A stretch of DNA of 64,000 bases from Opitutales bacterium (GTDB taxonomy: Bacteria > Verrucomicrobiota > Verrucomicrobiia > Opitutales > UBA953): positions 36,259 to 100,258 of the forward strand of contig JAILGB010000029.1 in assembly GCA_024697185.1 (NCBI GenBank). The letters are read 5' to 3'. The first letter of the stretch is position 1; every line of letters begins with the position of its first letter. The notes below the pieces were generated by a model. It had not been told where the DNA came from. It searched no databases and saw only the letters and a program-made list of their open reading frames with translations. Of the stretch, positions 45,745 to 54,796 are shown in pieces. A program made the translations under genes and the position numbers.

Positions 45745-45763
45745 ACTGCAGGTTTTGAAATTT

Positions 45764-45802
45764 AAAAACCGTTCCCGTCAAAGTTTCGGGAACGGTTTTT
45801 TG
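45764..45802 (+). terminator. Terminator after sdhCAB
   Basis: AAAAACCGTTCCCG (45764-45777) pairs perfectly with CGGGAACGGTTTTT (45787-45800) over a 9-nt loop, followed by further Ts. Two facing iterated words form the GC-rich part of the stem. Confidence 0.9.
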
Positions 45803-45867
45803 TTTGCGGCATTATTTGATTTGTCTTTTGCCGCCGGCGAGCAATTCTTTCTCGCGCCCGTTTGAAT

Positions 45868-48621
45868 ATGACTATAAAATTGAGGGTAATGCGCGTTGCG
45901 ATTCCATTTTTATTTTTGTTTGCTGCGGGAACTGCCATTTCCGCGGCGGAGACGATTTCTGAGAATACGGAAAAAGGGTCCGGTTGGGTTTCGACAGAGA
46001 ATATTGATATTGTCGCGGGAACGCTTTCGCTTTCCAATGCGACGATTTCACACGATGTCACGATTACGGCGGGAACGTTTACGAATACGGGAACGCTTGC
46101 GGTTACCGGGAATCTCAGCGTTGCCGACGGCACGACTTTCACCCTCAACGATGCTCAGTTTGGTGGCAATATCGATGTCGCTTCCGGTGCGGGAACGGCG
46201 ACATTTAATTTGTCGGGAACCGCCAATGCGATTGGTGCCGCGAGCGGCAATTTTGCATTTGTCCTTGCAGAGAATTCGGCTCTTGTTTTAAATTCTGCTT
46301 TTTCGGGAACGCTGTCCGCGTTGACTTTGTCAGACAGTTCGTCGGTCAAGTTTTTGGGGAACGCGACCTTGGGGACTTCTTCGGTGGCGATTGCTCCGGC
46401 GGCGGGAACGCTTGATTTTGCATCGGGTGTTTCCACTTTTGCCTCGGCGACGGATTTGTCGTCGGCGACAGTTTTGCTGAACGGCGGGGATTTGGCAGGC
46501 GAGGATTTGACTTTGGGGAATGTTTCTGTTTTGGCGGATACGGCGCTTGGCGGGAATATTACGGTTTCGTCATTGCTTGCAGGCGAATCCACAGCGATGC
46601 TTACCATCGCATCAGGTAAGCAGTTGCAGATCAGCAATGCGGTTTCCTATTATAGCAACGTTCTTGTTTCGACAGCGGGGGTGCTGACGGTCGGTGGCGC
46701 GGGAACCTTGTCGGGCAGTGGCAATACGCTGACTTTTTTGTCGATTGCTTCGGGTGGCGGTTTTGTTTTGGCTGCCGATGTCAGCGGACAGACATTGAAT
46801 GTCGCGCCCGATACGAAATTAATTTTGGATACGCCGGCGACGATTACAAAAATCAATCTGACGTCGGGAACGCTTGGCGCCAATCAGCCGGCGACGGTTA
46901 CCGATCTCGATGTCAGCGGAGCATCCGTTATCGACAGTTCTTCGATGATCTCGGTCAGCAACCAGGTCAATCCGATGGGCACGCTCACGATCACTTCCGG
47001 CAGCACTTTGGATGCGACGATGAGTCTGACGCGCGTCAATGCAGTTTTGGATGGGGCGGGAACGCTAAAGGGCGATTTGAATCTTACGGCGGGAACGCTC
47101 GGAATCGCTTCAGTTGACGGCAATGTGATTTCTTCGGGCACTTCAAAAAAGACGGTCAATGCCGCGAACCTTAGCGTTACGGGGACCTGGACCAATACGG
47201 GTGTTGTGGATTTGGCGAACAATCTGGCGACACTGACGATTGCCGGCGGTGCTTTGAACAATTCCGGAACACTTATTGTCAACGGCTCGACTTTTGTCGC
47301 AAACGGCATCAACAACACGGGAACGCTGCAGATAAATGCCGGTGCGGATCTCGTGGGAACGGCGGTCACCTTCGCGACTGGCAGCACGCTTGTAATCGAT
47401 GTTTCGCAGATGGCGAGCAATGACACTTTTGACGCGATTGCCGGATTGACTTCGACTTCCTTTGGCGGTGTAAATTTGCGGTCAACTTCGGGCGCTTCGC
47501 TCGACGGCCGGTTTTCTTGGAGCGGCAGCACTTGGATTTTTTTGGGTTTGGACGGTCGTGTTGTCAAAACAACGATTTATCCGGAGTTTTTGCGGGAACA
47601 GGCTTTGCAGACTTTCCGTTTTGCGGAGACGGTCGTGGGACAGATTGAAGCAGCCTCGGTGAGAAAGCCGCTTTTTGGCGCAACCCGCAAAACCTCACAC
47701 TATATGCGCGGTTATTTGGAGCGTTCCCGTCGTTTTGATCGCAGTGAAAACAAGCCGGAAATCGTTCCCGTGGAGGAAGAAAATCCCGGAGATTATGCAA
47801 AGCGATTTGAAAAAGCCCTGGCGCATGCCTGGATTGCGGGAACGACGGCGAACTCGACACGGGAACGCAAAAGCGATTTTTTGAAATATGAAATGGATGC
47901 GCGATCGGTCTTGCTCGGCACCGATTTGCCGTTTTCGGAGACATGGTCTTCGGGCTTGACTTTGTCCAGCACGCGTCAGACGCTCAAAACTTTAGGCGAG
48001 CCGCTTTCTCACAAACTGGAAACGGATTTTTATCAAGGTTTGGCGTATTTGCGTTACAGTGATCGGGAAGGCGACAGCGCGACATTCGCATTTTTTGGCG
48101 GGAACGCTTCGACGGATTCGACGCGCGGGAGCGTCGGGGCGGATTTTGACTCCTGGCAAATGGGCGCGCTGATGGATTTGAGTATGGGATTCATGCCGTC
48201 GGTGACATCTCTTTGGCGGATGCATATGGGCTTGAAGACGGTTTATTCCCATAGCGACAGTTTTGAAGAGTCGGGAACGGCAGGTGCGCTGAGTGTCGAA
48301 TCCGCACACGCTTGGGTGTCCCGGGCATCGTTGGGAACGACTTACGCCTGGCTGCCGGTCGATCCGGTTCAGATTTCCTGCGATTTTCGCCTTATTTATG
48401 ATTTTGGCAGTCGTCAAAACGGCATCAGCGCCTACGATGTCGATACGGTTTCCGATGTGCGATTGCTGGGACGCAAATATGAAAATTTCGCGTGGCAGTT
48501 AAATTTGTCGGGCGATTGGCAAATCAATGAGAATTTTTCCGTCTTCGGCGGCATTACGGGAACGAAGCGTAAAAAATCGGATGAAATCCAATTGACAATC
48601 GGCGCGCGCATGGCATTTTAG
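45868..48621 (+). CDS. Type V autotransporter with repeat passenger
   Basis: Secreted or surface adhesin-like protein. From the ATG at 45868 the 917 residues have a signal peptide (FLFLFAAGTAISAAE), a passenger of beta-helix-like repeats rich in Gly-Thr-Leu, Ser and Asn (about 30-560), then an Arg-rich linker and a C-terminal autotransporter barrel of about 280 residues ending in LTIGARMAF with the terminal Phe. A TTG two codons earlier is possible. About eleven of the Gly-Thr passenger units are encoded by in-frame copies of the iterated word. Ligand unknown. Confidence 0.88.
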   Translation: MTIKLRVMRVAIPFLFLFAAGTAISAAETISENTEKGSGWVSTENIDIVAGTLSLSNATISHDVTITAGTFTNTGTLAVTGNLSVADGTTFTLNDAQFGGNIDVASGAGTATFNLSGTANAIGAASGNFAFVLAENSALVLNSAFSGTLSALTLSDSSSVKFLGNATLGTSSVAIAPAAGTLDFASGVSTFASATDLSSATVLLNGGDLAGEDLTLGNVSVLADTALGGNITVSSLLAGESTAMLTIASGKQLQISNAVSYYSNVLVSTAGVLTVGGAGTLSGSGNTLTFLSIASGGGFVLAADVSGQTLNVAPDTKLILDTPATITKINLTSGTLGANQPATVTDLDVSGASVIDSSSMISVSNQVNPMGTLTITSGSTLDATMSLTRVNAVLDGAGTLKGDLNLTAGTLGIASVDGNVISSGTSKKTVNAANLSVTGTWTNTGVVDLANNLATLTIAGGALNNSGTLIVNGSTFVANGINNTGTLQINAGADLVGTAVTFATGSTLVIDVSQMASNDTFDAIAGLTSTSFGGVNLRSTSGASLDGRFSWSGSTWIFLGLDGRVVKTTIYPEFLREQALQTFRFAETVVGQIEAASVRKPLFGATRKTSHYMRGYLERSRRFDRSENKPEIVPVEEENPGDYAKRFEKALAHAWIAGTTANSTRERKSDFLKYEMDARSVLLGTDLPFSETWSSGLTLSSTRQTLKTLGEPLSHKLETDFYQGLAYLRYSDREGDSATFAFFGGNASTDSTRGSVGADFDSWQMGALMDLSMGFMPSVTSLWRMHMGLKTVYSHSDSFEESGTAGALSVESAHAWVSRASLGTTYAWLPVDPVQISCDFRLIYDFGSRQNGISAYDVDTVSDVRLLGRKYENFAWQLNLSGDWQINENFSVFGGITGTKRKKSDEIQLTIGARMAF

Positions 48622-48648
48622 TCTTGTTGTCTTCGCGTTTTTGGGAAA

Positions 48649-50775
48649 ATGAGCACGGCGGAGCCATTGATTGTTTATACGGCAAAAATTTTTGCCGAAA
48701 ACGGTTGGCTGCAAAAATATATGGGGATGGAGTGCCGCCCCCAACAAGCGGCGATGGCACAACAGGTGGCGCAAACGTTGTTGTCGGGCGAGTCTCTGCT
48801 TTTTGAGGCGGGAACGGGCGTCGGGAAAAGTCTCGCTTATCTCGTTCCCGGCTTGATTTATGCGCTGACGGAACACAAAAAATTTGTGGTCTCGACCCAC
48901 ACGATCCCGCTGCAGGAACAGATCATTCATAATGATTTGCCCATTTGCCGTATGCTTTTTAGCCGCGTTCCCGAGTTAAATTTGTTTTCAAAATTTAATA
49001 CCGTGCTGATGATCGGCAAGGGCAATTATCTTTGCGGCACACGCTTGGCGGAGGCTTTGCGTCGGCATGAAGGGCTTTTTGACGGCTCCGACGGGTCCGA
49101 TGTCGCCCACGAATTGAAAATCATAAAAAACTGGTGGGCGCAGGAAAATTGCAGCGGGATCCGCGAACATCTTCCGCAGGCGGTGAGTGACGAAACGTGG
49201 GAACTTGTCAACGGCGACTCCCGCGCGTGTTCCCGCAAACATTGCACGCCCAAAAATTGCGCGCGTCGCCGCGCTCAGGCGGCTCTCGAAAAGGCGGACA
49301 TCGTCGTCGTCAATCACAGCTTGCTTTTTTCCTATATTGACGCCGGACTCACTCCTGGCGGCAACATCGGCGGCAATCAGACAAAAAATGATGACGCGAA
49401 GGGAATCCTCTATGCCAACGATTTTGTCGTGCTTGACGAGGCGCACCGCGTTCCCGATGTGGCGACAAATTATTTCGGCTGCGAAGTCGTATCGACTGCC
49501 GTCTTAAAATTGTTGTCGCAAATCGATCGCGCTTACAAAAAAGGCGGCGTTTTGGCACAACAGGAGGGCAAAAAAAACAGCGAGATTCGCGAGCAGCGTT
49601 CCCTCATCGCCAATGCGAAAGAGGCGGCGGACACTTTTTTTACAGATGTGAGATTTCGTGTTCTCGGCAAGAAATCCATTATTCGTTTGCGTCAAAAAGA
49701 CTGGATCGAAAATCTCTGTGAAATCCCGTTCGCTCGTCTCGAAAAAATGCTTCGCCAACTTGCCGATTTGGCGATTAAGGAAAATGTGAAAGACGAGATC
49801 AGCGATTTTGTCGACCGTCTCCTGTCGATTCGCAACGATTTGCGTGACTGCGTAACCTTGCGGCGGGAGCCCGATTTTGTGTATTGGGCGGAGTTTTCCG
49901 GCAAAAAACGCCGTTCCGTCCGTCTCGCGGGAGCTCCGATCGATGTGGCCAAATCCTTGGCAGAAGTGCTTTTTACGCGCGGGACAAGCGCTGTTCTTTC
50001 GAGCGCGACATTGGCAGATGACGCCGACCATTCGATGAAGCGTTTTCGTTCCCGTTGCGGTGCCGATCTTTTTGACGGAGAAAATGTCCTCGACCGCGTC
50101 GAAGCCTCCCCGTTTGATTATTTGCATCAGATGAAAATTTTTGTCGCGACAGACGCTCCCGAAGAAGGACGCGACAAAGACGGCGTTCCCGACGACGCCG
50201 CCAATATCGCCTACAACGCCACCGTCGCCGCGCACGCCATAAAGACAATGCCGGGCGGCGGGACTCTCATTTTGGTCACAAGTTTTGATTTTGCCAACAA
50301 ATTGGGCTTGTGCCTGCGAAAACTTTTGCCCGACCGGGAAATTTTCATTCAGGGCGAATCTCTTGCGAGAAAGGCGCTTTTGGAACAATTTCTCGTTTGC
50401 GGGAACGCCGTTTTGATCGGCAATCAAAGTTTTTGGACGGGTGTCGATGTCCCCGGAGCGGCGCTTTCGCAAGTCATCATCCCGCGTCTCCCCTTTGCCA
50501 ATCCGCGCGATCCCATCGTCGAAGCGCGCAGCGAATGGATTAAATTGAACGGCGGAAATCCTTTTCGGGATATGAGCGTTCCCGAAGCCGTTTTGCAGTT
50601 TCGCCAGGGGATCGGAAGACTGATTCGCAAGGCAGACGATCGGGGGCGGCTCATCGTTACGGATTCTCGGGTCGTTTCCAAGCCCTACGGAAAAAAATTT
50701 CTTGCCGCGCTCCCGCACCGGGCGTTTGTCCGTTTTGACATAAACACATTGAAAAATCTCATTACGGATTTTTAA
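48649..50775 (+). CDS. dinG: ATP-dependent DNA helicase DinG family
   Basis: Superfamily 2, XPD-like 5'-3' helicase that resolves R-loops and other structures. The 708 residues contain Walker A EAGTGVGKSLAY near residue 54, the iron-sulfur cysteines (CGTRLAEAL, then CSRKHCTPKNCARR with VNHSLLF after it), the DEAH box in VVLDEAHRVPD, and C-terminal QFRQGIGRLIRKADDRG. The encoded protein is followed by a word-pair hairpin. In E. coli dinG is SOS-induced; no operator is obvious here. Confidence 0.93.
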   Translation: MSTAEPLIVYTAKIFAENGWLQKYMGMECRPQQAAMAQQVAQTLLSGESLLFEAGTGVGKSLAYLVPGLIYALTEHKKFVVSTHTIPLQEQIIHNDLPICRMLFSRVPELNLFSKFNTVLMIGKGNYLCGTRLAEALRRHEGLFDGSDGSDVAHELKIIKNWWAQENCSGIREHLPQAVSDETWELVNGDSRACSRKHCTPKNCARRRAQAALEKADIVVVNHSLLFSYIDAGLTPGGNIGGNQTKNDDAKGILYANDFVVLDEAHRVPDVATNYFGCEVVSTAVLKLLSQIDRAYKKGGVLAQQEGKKNSEIREQRSLIANAKEAADTFFTDVRFRVLGKKSIIRLRQKDWIENLCEIPFARLEKMLRQLADLAIKENVKDEISDFVDRLLSIRNDLRDCVTLRREPDFVYWAEFSGKKRRSVRLAGAPIDVAKSLAEVLFTRGTSAVLSSATLADDADHSMKRFRSRCGADLFDGENVLDRVEASPFDYLHQMKIFVATDAPEEGRDKDGVPDDAANIAYNATVAAHAIKTMPGGGTLILVTSFDFANKLGLCLRKLLPDREIFIQGESLARKALLEQFLVCGNAVLIGNQSFWTGVDVPGAALSQVIIPRLPFANPRDPIVEARSEWIKLNGGNPFRDMSVPEAVLQFRQGIGRLIRKADDRGRLIVTDSRVVSKPYGKKFLAALPHRAFVRFDINTLKNLITDF

Positions 50776-50783
50776 GCCCGATC

Positions 50784-50809
50784 CCGTTCCCGAAAAGTGG
50801 CGGGAACGG
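50784..50809 (+). terminator. Word-pair hairpin after dinG
   Basis: CCGTTCCCG (50784-50792) and CGGGAACGG (50801-50809) form a perfect 9-bp stem with an 8-nt loop. Only a weak T-rich tail follows. Confidence 0.6.
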
Positions 50810-50853
50810 CATTTCCCTTTGTTTTTCTCTCGCTAAAAGCTTTGCGGGAGATT

Positions 50854-51339
50854 ATGATAAAAGGGATGAAAACTTCCTTGCTAAGTCCCCTGAATTTGCG
50901 AGCGCGGTTAAAGAAACCGAATGTTTCATTGGTGGATGTTTTTTCCATGTTGAGTGTTTTTTTGGCGGCGGCAATGCTTTATACGATGAGTTCGACGTAT
51001 ATCTTTGCGCCGGGCTTGACATTGGACTTGGAGGCGTCGCAGGAAAACTCGTCTTATGTTTTGCCGGTCGGCGAAGGTCCTTTGCCGGGCGTTCCCGTTG
51101 GCGGTGTTTTTACGATGCGCAACGATCATCAGTTTTTGTATGACGGGCAAATTTTCAGTTCAGTCCAGGCGGCGCTTCCGCCACAGGCGGCGGGAACGAC
51201 CATCGACCGCGGCGCTCTTCTCGTAAAAATCGACCGCGCGGTAACGGTGCAGGGGCTTTTTGAAATCGTCGATGCGGCAAAGGCTGCGGGATTCACAAAA
51301 ATTCAGTTGGCGGGCGAGGAAAAAATTGTAAAGAAGTAG
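50854..51339 (+). CDS. ExbD/TolR-like biopolymer transport protein
   Basis: Probable component of a proton-driven ExbB-ExbD or TolQ-TolR type motor. From the ATG at 50854 the 161 residues have a cytoplasmic basic N-terminus, one membrane helix (about 25-48) preceded by the LVDVF block whose Asp is the conserved proton-relay residue, PGLTLDLEAS, and a periplasmic domain with VKIDRAVTVQGLFEIVDAAKAAGF. No exbB/tolQ is adjacent. Upstream ATG at 50797 or downstream ATG at 50866 are alternative starts. Confidence 0.78.
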   Translation: MIKGMKTSLLSPLNLRARLKKPNVSLVDVFSMLSVFLAAAMLYTMSSTYIFAPGLTLDLEASQENSSYVLPVGEGPLPGVPVGGVFTMRNDHQFLYDGQIFSSVQAALPPQAAGTTIDRGALLVKIDRAVTVQGLFEIVDAAKAAGFTKIQLAGEEKIVKK

Positions 51340-51354
51340 AAGGTTTTTTGAGGG

Positions 51355-51993
51355 ATGAACGATCCGTTCGGCAATATTTTTTATTTTGTGCTGACCCTTT
51401 GGCTGGCGAGCATCTGGTGGAGGGATATTCGTTCGGGCGCGAAGGGCGGGCAGCCGGGAGCGACAGCCTGCAAATCCCTCGCGCCTTATTTGATCGCGGT
51501 GGCGGGAACGCTGCTTTTGCTGGCGGCAGAGACTGTCGGGGAACTTTGTCTCGGGATCGCAGACCAGCAGACGGATGTGAGCGCGATCGCCCTGCTGGCG
51601 TTTGTTTCGGGCGCGATTGTCGAGGAACTGGTTTTTAGAGCCTATCTGGTGGTGGAAACGCGTGGTGAGACGCTCAAATGGTTGTCAATCGTCGTCTTTT
51701 CGGTCGTTTTCGCTTTGTTGCACCCGTATTTTTGGACTTTTGAAAACCCGCCCGATGCGGACGCGCTGTCGATTTGGGAACGCGCTTTGGCGGGAACGCA
51801 ATTTCATTTTACATTAAAGGCGGCTTGGACAACGGCATTCATTTTCGCAGGCTCGCTTTGGTTTTATTTTGTTCGCTTTTTCAGATTTAATCCCGCACAT
51901 TCGATTTTGGTGCCGATTGCCGCGCACTTGGCAAAAAATTTGGCGGTGTTTTTCATCAAACTCGCGGAGGGTCATGTGACATCGTGGTTTTAG
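51355..51993 (+). CDS. CPBP family intramembrane metalloprotease
   Basis: Predicted membrane protease of the CAAX/ABI family. The 212 residues contain several hydrophobic helices with the family motif EELVFRAY (about residue 85) and the two downstream His motifs FALLHPYFW and VPIAAHLAKN, which together supply the metal ligands. Its substrate is unknown. It lies 15 bp after the exbD-like gene and 13 bp before the OstA-like gene, all on one strand. Confidence 0.83.
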   Translation: MNDPFGNIFYFVLTLWLASIWWRDIRSGAKGGQPGATACKSLAPYLIAVAGTLLLLAAETVGELCLGIADQQTDVSAIALLAFVSGAIVEELVFRAYLVVETRGETLKWLSIVVFSVVFALLHPYFWTFENPPDADALSIWERALAGTQFHFTLKAAWTTAFIFAGSLWFYFVRFFRFNPAHSILVPIAAHLAKNLAVFFIKLAEGHVTSWF

Positions 51994-52006
51994 GAGAAAA
52001 GTAAGG

Positions 52007-54382
52007 ATGAGAACTTTAAAAATTTTTCTTGTTTTTTTGGCGCTTCAACCGCTTGTCTGTCCTGCGGCGAACGATGTCGCAGTAAAGGATTTGTCGGGCT
52101 TGCAACTTTCAGGCTATGCCAAAAACAATCTTTTGCAGTGGACGATTGAGGCGAAGTCGGCAGATTTGGCAGACGAATCCAAGAATATCAAAAATCCCAC
52201 GAAAAACGGAATTTGGGACGTGCGGGAACTTCGCCTCGCGTTTTTTGCCGATGGGGAAAAAAGCGTTGAGATGAAAAGCGAGTCGGCGCGTTTTTTCCCG
52301 CGGGAAAAAACAGCTTCGAGCGAATCTTCCGTTTTTGTAAGCGGTGATTTTTTTAGTGTCAACGGCAAAGGTTGGCGCTGGGCAAACGGCAACAACGAAA
52401 ACAGCATTGAGATTATGCAGGGTGTCGTTGTGACGATTTTGCGTCCCAAGACGGAAGAAGACGGCGTCCCCGCTGGCAAAAATGCTGAAGTTGAAAAAGC
52501 GGTTGTCACGGCTCAAAAGATGAAAATTGTGACCGATGACGCGGGAACGACAATGAGTTTTTCCGGCGAGGTGACCGTGCTTTACGGGGAAATGCTGATG
52601 AATGCGGACCGCTTGGAGATTCAGCTGCCGTTCGGCAAATCCGTCAGCTCGGACTTGGGGACAAGCCGCGCACCGTTCAAAGGACTGTCCGCCGTCTCGA
52701 GCATTTGCGGCAAAGGCAATGCGGTTTTGCACGCGCGGGAACACCGGGCTTTTGGCGACGCGGTCGAGTTTGTGCCCGCGGAGGAAAAAGTCTATGTTCG
52801 CGGGAACGCCAGATTTGAGTTTGAAAGCAAAAACGGCGATGTCGTCGTGCGCGGCGCCGAAGGAAGCGGGGATATAAAAACAAAACATTTTGAACTCGAC
52901 GGAATCTCCGGCGCCGATGGCGTTCCCGCTGTCAAAATCGAGATGCCGAGCCTGGCGATGCGACGGAACAAAAACTGGCAGGCGAATCCTCTGGCGCGCG
53001 CGCATTTGACGGGACAAAAATTGTTGATCGACCTCTTGGAGGACGAAAATGTGCTGACGCTTGACGGGAACGTCCGTTTGTATGATGAAGAGTGGAACGT
53101 TCGCGCGAATTGGCTTTGCGCCCGTCTCGATCGCGATTTTGACATCGAAGGCGAAGTCTCTGACGGGAACGTGGGCGACAACAATCTCTTGGCGGTAAAA
53201 TCGCTGACGCTTCGCGGTTTTGTGGAGGTGTCGAACGGCACACAATCTTTGCATTGTGACGAGGCGCAACTTTTCCCGCGCCAACAAAAGGCGGAACTCA
53301 GGGGAAGACTTAAGATTCAGGAAGGCGAAGCGTATCTGACAGGCGACCGCGCAAATGTTTTTTATGACGAAGAACGGCTGCAGGTTCTTGGCGACGAGGC
53401 GAAAGGTGTGCCGGTGAAGGCTTGGTTGCCGGCGATGAAGGAACAAAGAAGACATCAATTGGAAGCGCTAACGGAGGTGCAACGGATGTCGGCGACGGGC
53501 AAAAATTTGGAACTTACGCACAATGGCGATTTGGTCGTTGTCGATATTTTGGACGGGATCGAGATTTCGGATCCCGAGTTTAAGGCGTCGGCGGACCGAG
53601 TGGTGGTTTTTGTCAAAGACTCAAAGGACGACATTCCCCGTCAGGTCCGCAAGGATTATTTGGATCCGAGCATTCAGCGTGTGGCGGTTTTCGGGAACAT
53701 AAATTTGGAAAACACAAGCGGACGCATGACCGGTGGCATAGCGACGATCGACAACAATCTCGAAGTCACGGAATGGCTCGATTCGGACAAGGGCGGACAA
53801 GGTGAGCGTCCGGTGCGCATTGCTGTTGAGGCGGATCCCGCGATGCCGCAGACAACGCGCCCGCGATTTTTTATGACGGGCGAAAAAACCGCCGCGGGAA
53901 CGGGTGCTTACATCGAAGGCGACCATTTGGAAGTTTTGCTCGAAGCGTCGCGCGTGCGTTTTTGGCTGCGCAACGATGTGCGCCTGATGACGGAAGACGC
54001 GCAGGGAAGATGTCACACCGTCGAAGGGCTTTGCCTGCCGAAGGGAACGGAAAAACGTCTCGAACTCGAACGGGTCGTCGCTCGCGGGAACGTGCTTTTG
54101 GATTACGGGAGCTCTTTGGCAAAGGGCAATTTGCTGGAACTGTTCCCGCAAGAAGATTTGGCGGTGCTCTCGGGATCGGCACAGTTGATCGACGACCGCG
54201 GCATATCGGTGACGCCGGGCGACGACCGCTTTATCTACAATACAAAAACTCGCGAAATAAAAACGTTCGCAGCCGCTGAAAAACTTGTCGGACTCGGGCA
54301 AAAAACAACTCAGGTTTCGCGTCCTAAAATCAAAATTTCAGGCGGCAGCGACTTGAATTTTGTCGTTCCCGCAAAAAAATAA
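52007..54382 (+). CDS. Large OstA/LptA-like exported protein
   Basis: Predicted periplasmic beta-jellyroll protein related to lipopolysaccharide transport components LptA/LptC. The 791 residues have a signal peptide (ending near VCPAAN) and a series of short repeated beta units, e.g. GYAKNNLLQWTIEAKSADL, GNVRLYDEEWNVRANWL, GRLKIQEGEAYLTGDRANVFYDEERL and GNVLLDYGSSLAKGNLLELF (each as seen, parts only). That spacing is typical of OstA folds. It is about four times the length of E. coli LptA, so it may form a longer part of the LPS bridge. Assignment rests on the repeat pattern. Confidence 0.65.
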   Translation: MRTLKIFLVFLALQPLVCPAANDVAVKDLSGLQLSGYAKNNLLQWTIEAKSADLADESKNIKNPTKNGIWDVRELRLAFFADGEKSVEMKSESARFFPREKTASSESSVFVSGDFFSVNGKGWRWANGNNENSIEIMQGVVVTILRPKTEEDGVPAGKNAEVEKAVVTAQKMKIVTDDAGTTMSFSGEVTVLYGEMLMNADRLEIQLPFGKSVSSDLGTSRAPFKGLSAVSSICGKGNAVLHAREHRAFGDAVEFVPAEEKVYVRGNARFEFESKNGDVVVRGAEGSGDIKTKHFELDGISGADGVPAVKIEMPSLAMRRNKNWQANPLARAHLTGQKLLIDLLEDENVLTLDGNVRLYDEEWNVRANWLCARLDRDFDIEGEVSDGNVGDNNLLAVKSLTLRGFVEVSNGTQSLHCDEAQLFPRQQKAELRGRLKIQEGEAYLTGDRANVFYDEERLQVLGDEAKGVPVKAWLPAMKEQRRHQLEALTEVQRMSATGKNLELTHNGDLVVVDILDGIEISDPEFKASADRVVVFVKDSKDDIPRQVRKDYLDPSIQRVAVFGNINLENTSGRMTGGIATIDNNLEVTEWLDSDKGGQGERPVRIAVEADPAMPQTTRPRFFMTGEKTAAGTGAYIEGDHLEVLLEASRVRFWLRNDVRLMTEDAQGRCHTVEGLCLPKGTEKRLELERVVARGNVLLDYGSSLAKGNLLELFPQEDLAVLSGSAQLIDDRGISVTPGDDRFIYNTKTREIKTFAAAEKLVGLGQKTTQVSRPKIKISGGSDLNFVVPAKK

Positions 54383-54412
54383 TTTAACAAAAATATTAAC
54401 CTGTAACGCTTA

Positions 54413-54418
54413 TATAAT
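54413..54418 (+). promoter_or_regulatory. TATAAT directly before a start codon
   Basis: The hexamer touches the ATG at 54419 with no spacer. If it is a -10 box, transcription would begin inside the frame and a later start would be needed. Confidence 0.25.
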
Positions 54419-54760
54419 ATGTTTGGTTTTGATATCGGTAAACAGTTGATGCCGGCGATCAACAATATGATCGGAGACAAAGTCGGCAATGTCACACGCT
54501 TTGATTTTTCCGGCGGCAATCTCGCCTTGACGATCGAGCTCAAAGGCGAAGAAAAACTCCCCCTCGAATTGACGATCAGCAACATCGCCTATCGCGTCGA
54601 GGACGGCAAAATGAATATTTATTTTGAAACCGTCACGGCATCGCGCCCGTGGTTGAGCGGGATTTTTGAAATGGTCGCGGAGAAGACCGGGAAAAAATTT
54701 TCAATCCCGGACAGCATGCGTCTGATGCCGCTCAAAATGCTTTTGCCCAAGAAAAAATAG
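54419..54760 (+). CDS. Hypothetical protein, 113 residues
   Basis: I do not recognise this family. No signal peptide or membrane helix. The sequence has a helical start (GKQLMPAINNMIGDKVGNVTRF), then alternating beta-rich segments (GNLALTIELKGEEKLPLELTISNIAYRV) and a basic end (MLLPKKK). It is sandwiched between the OstA-like gene and the polyprenyl synthase gene. The beta-strand stretch resembles lipid-binding folds only vaguely. Confidence 0.55.
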   Translation: MFGFDIGKQLMPAINNMIGDKVGNVTRFDFSGGNLALTIELKGEEKLPLELTISNIAYRVEDGKMNIYFETVTASRPWLSGIFEMVAEKTGKKFSIPDSMRLMPLKMLLPKKK

Positions 54761-54796
54761 TTCGCGGGAACGATAAAAAATTGCAGATTTGAAGCC

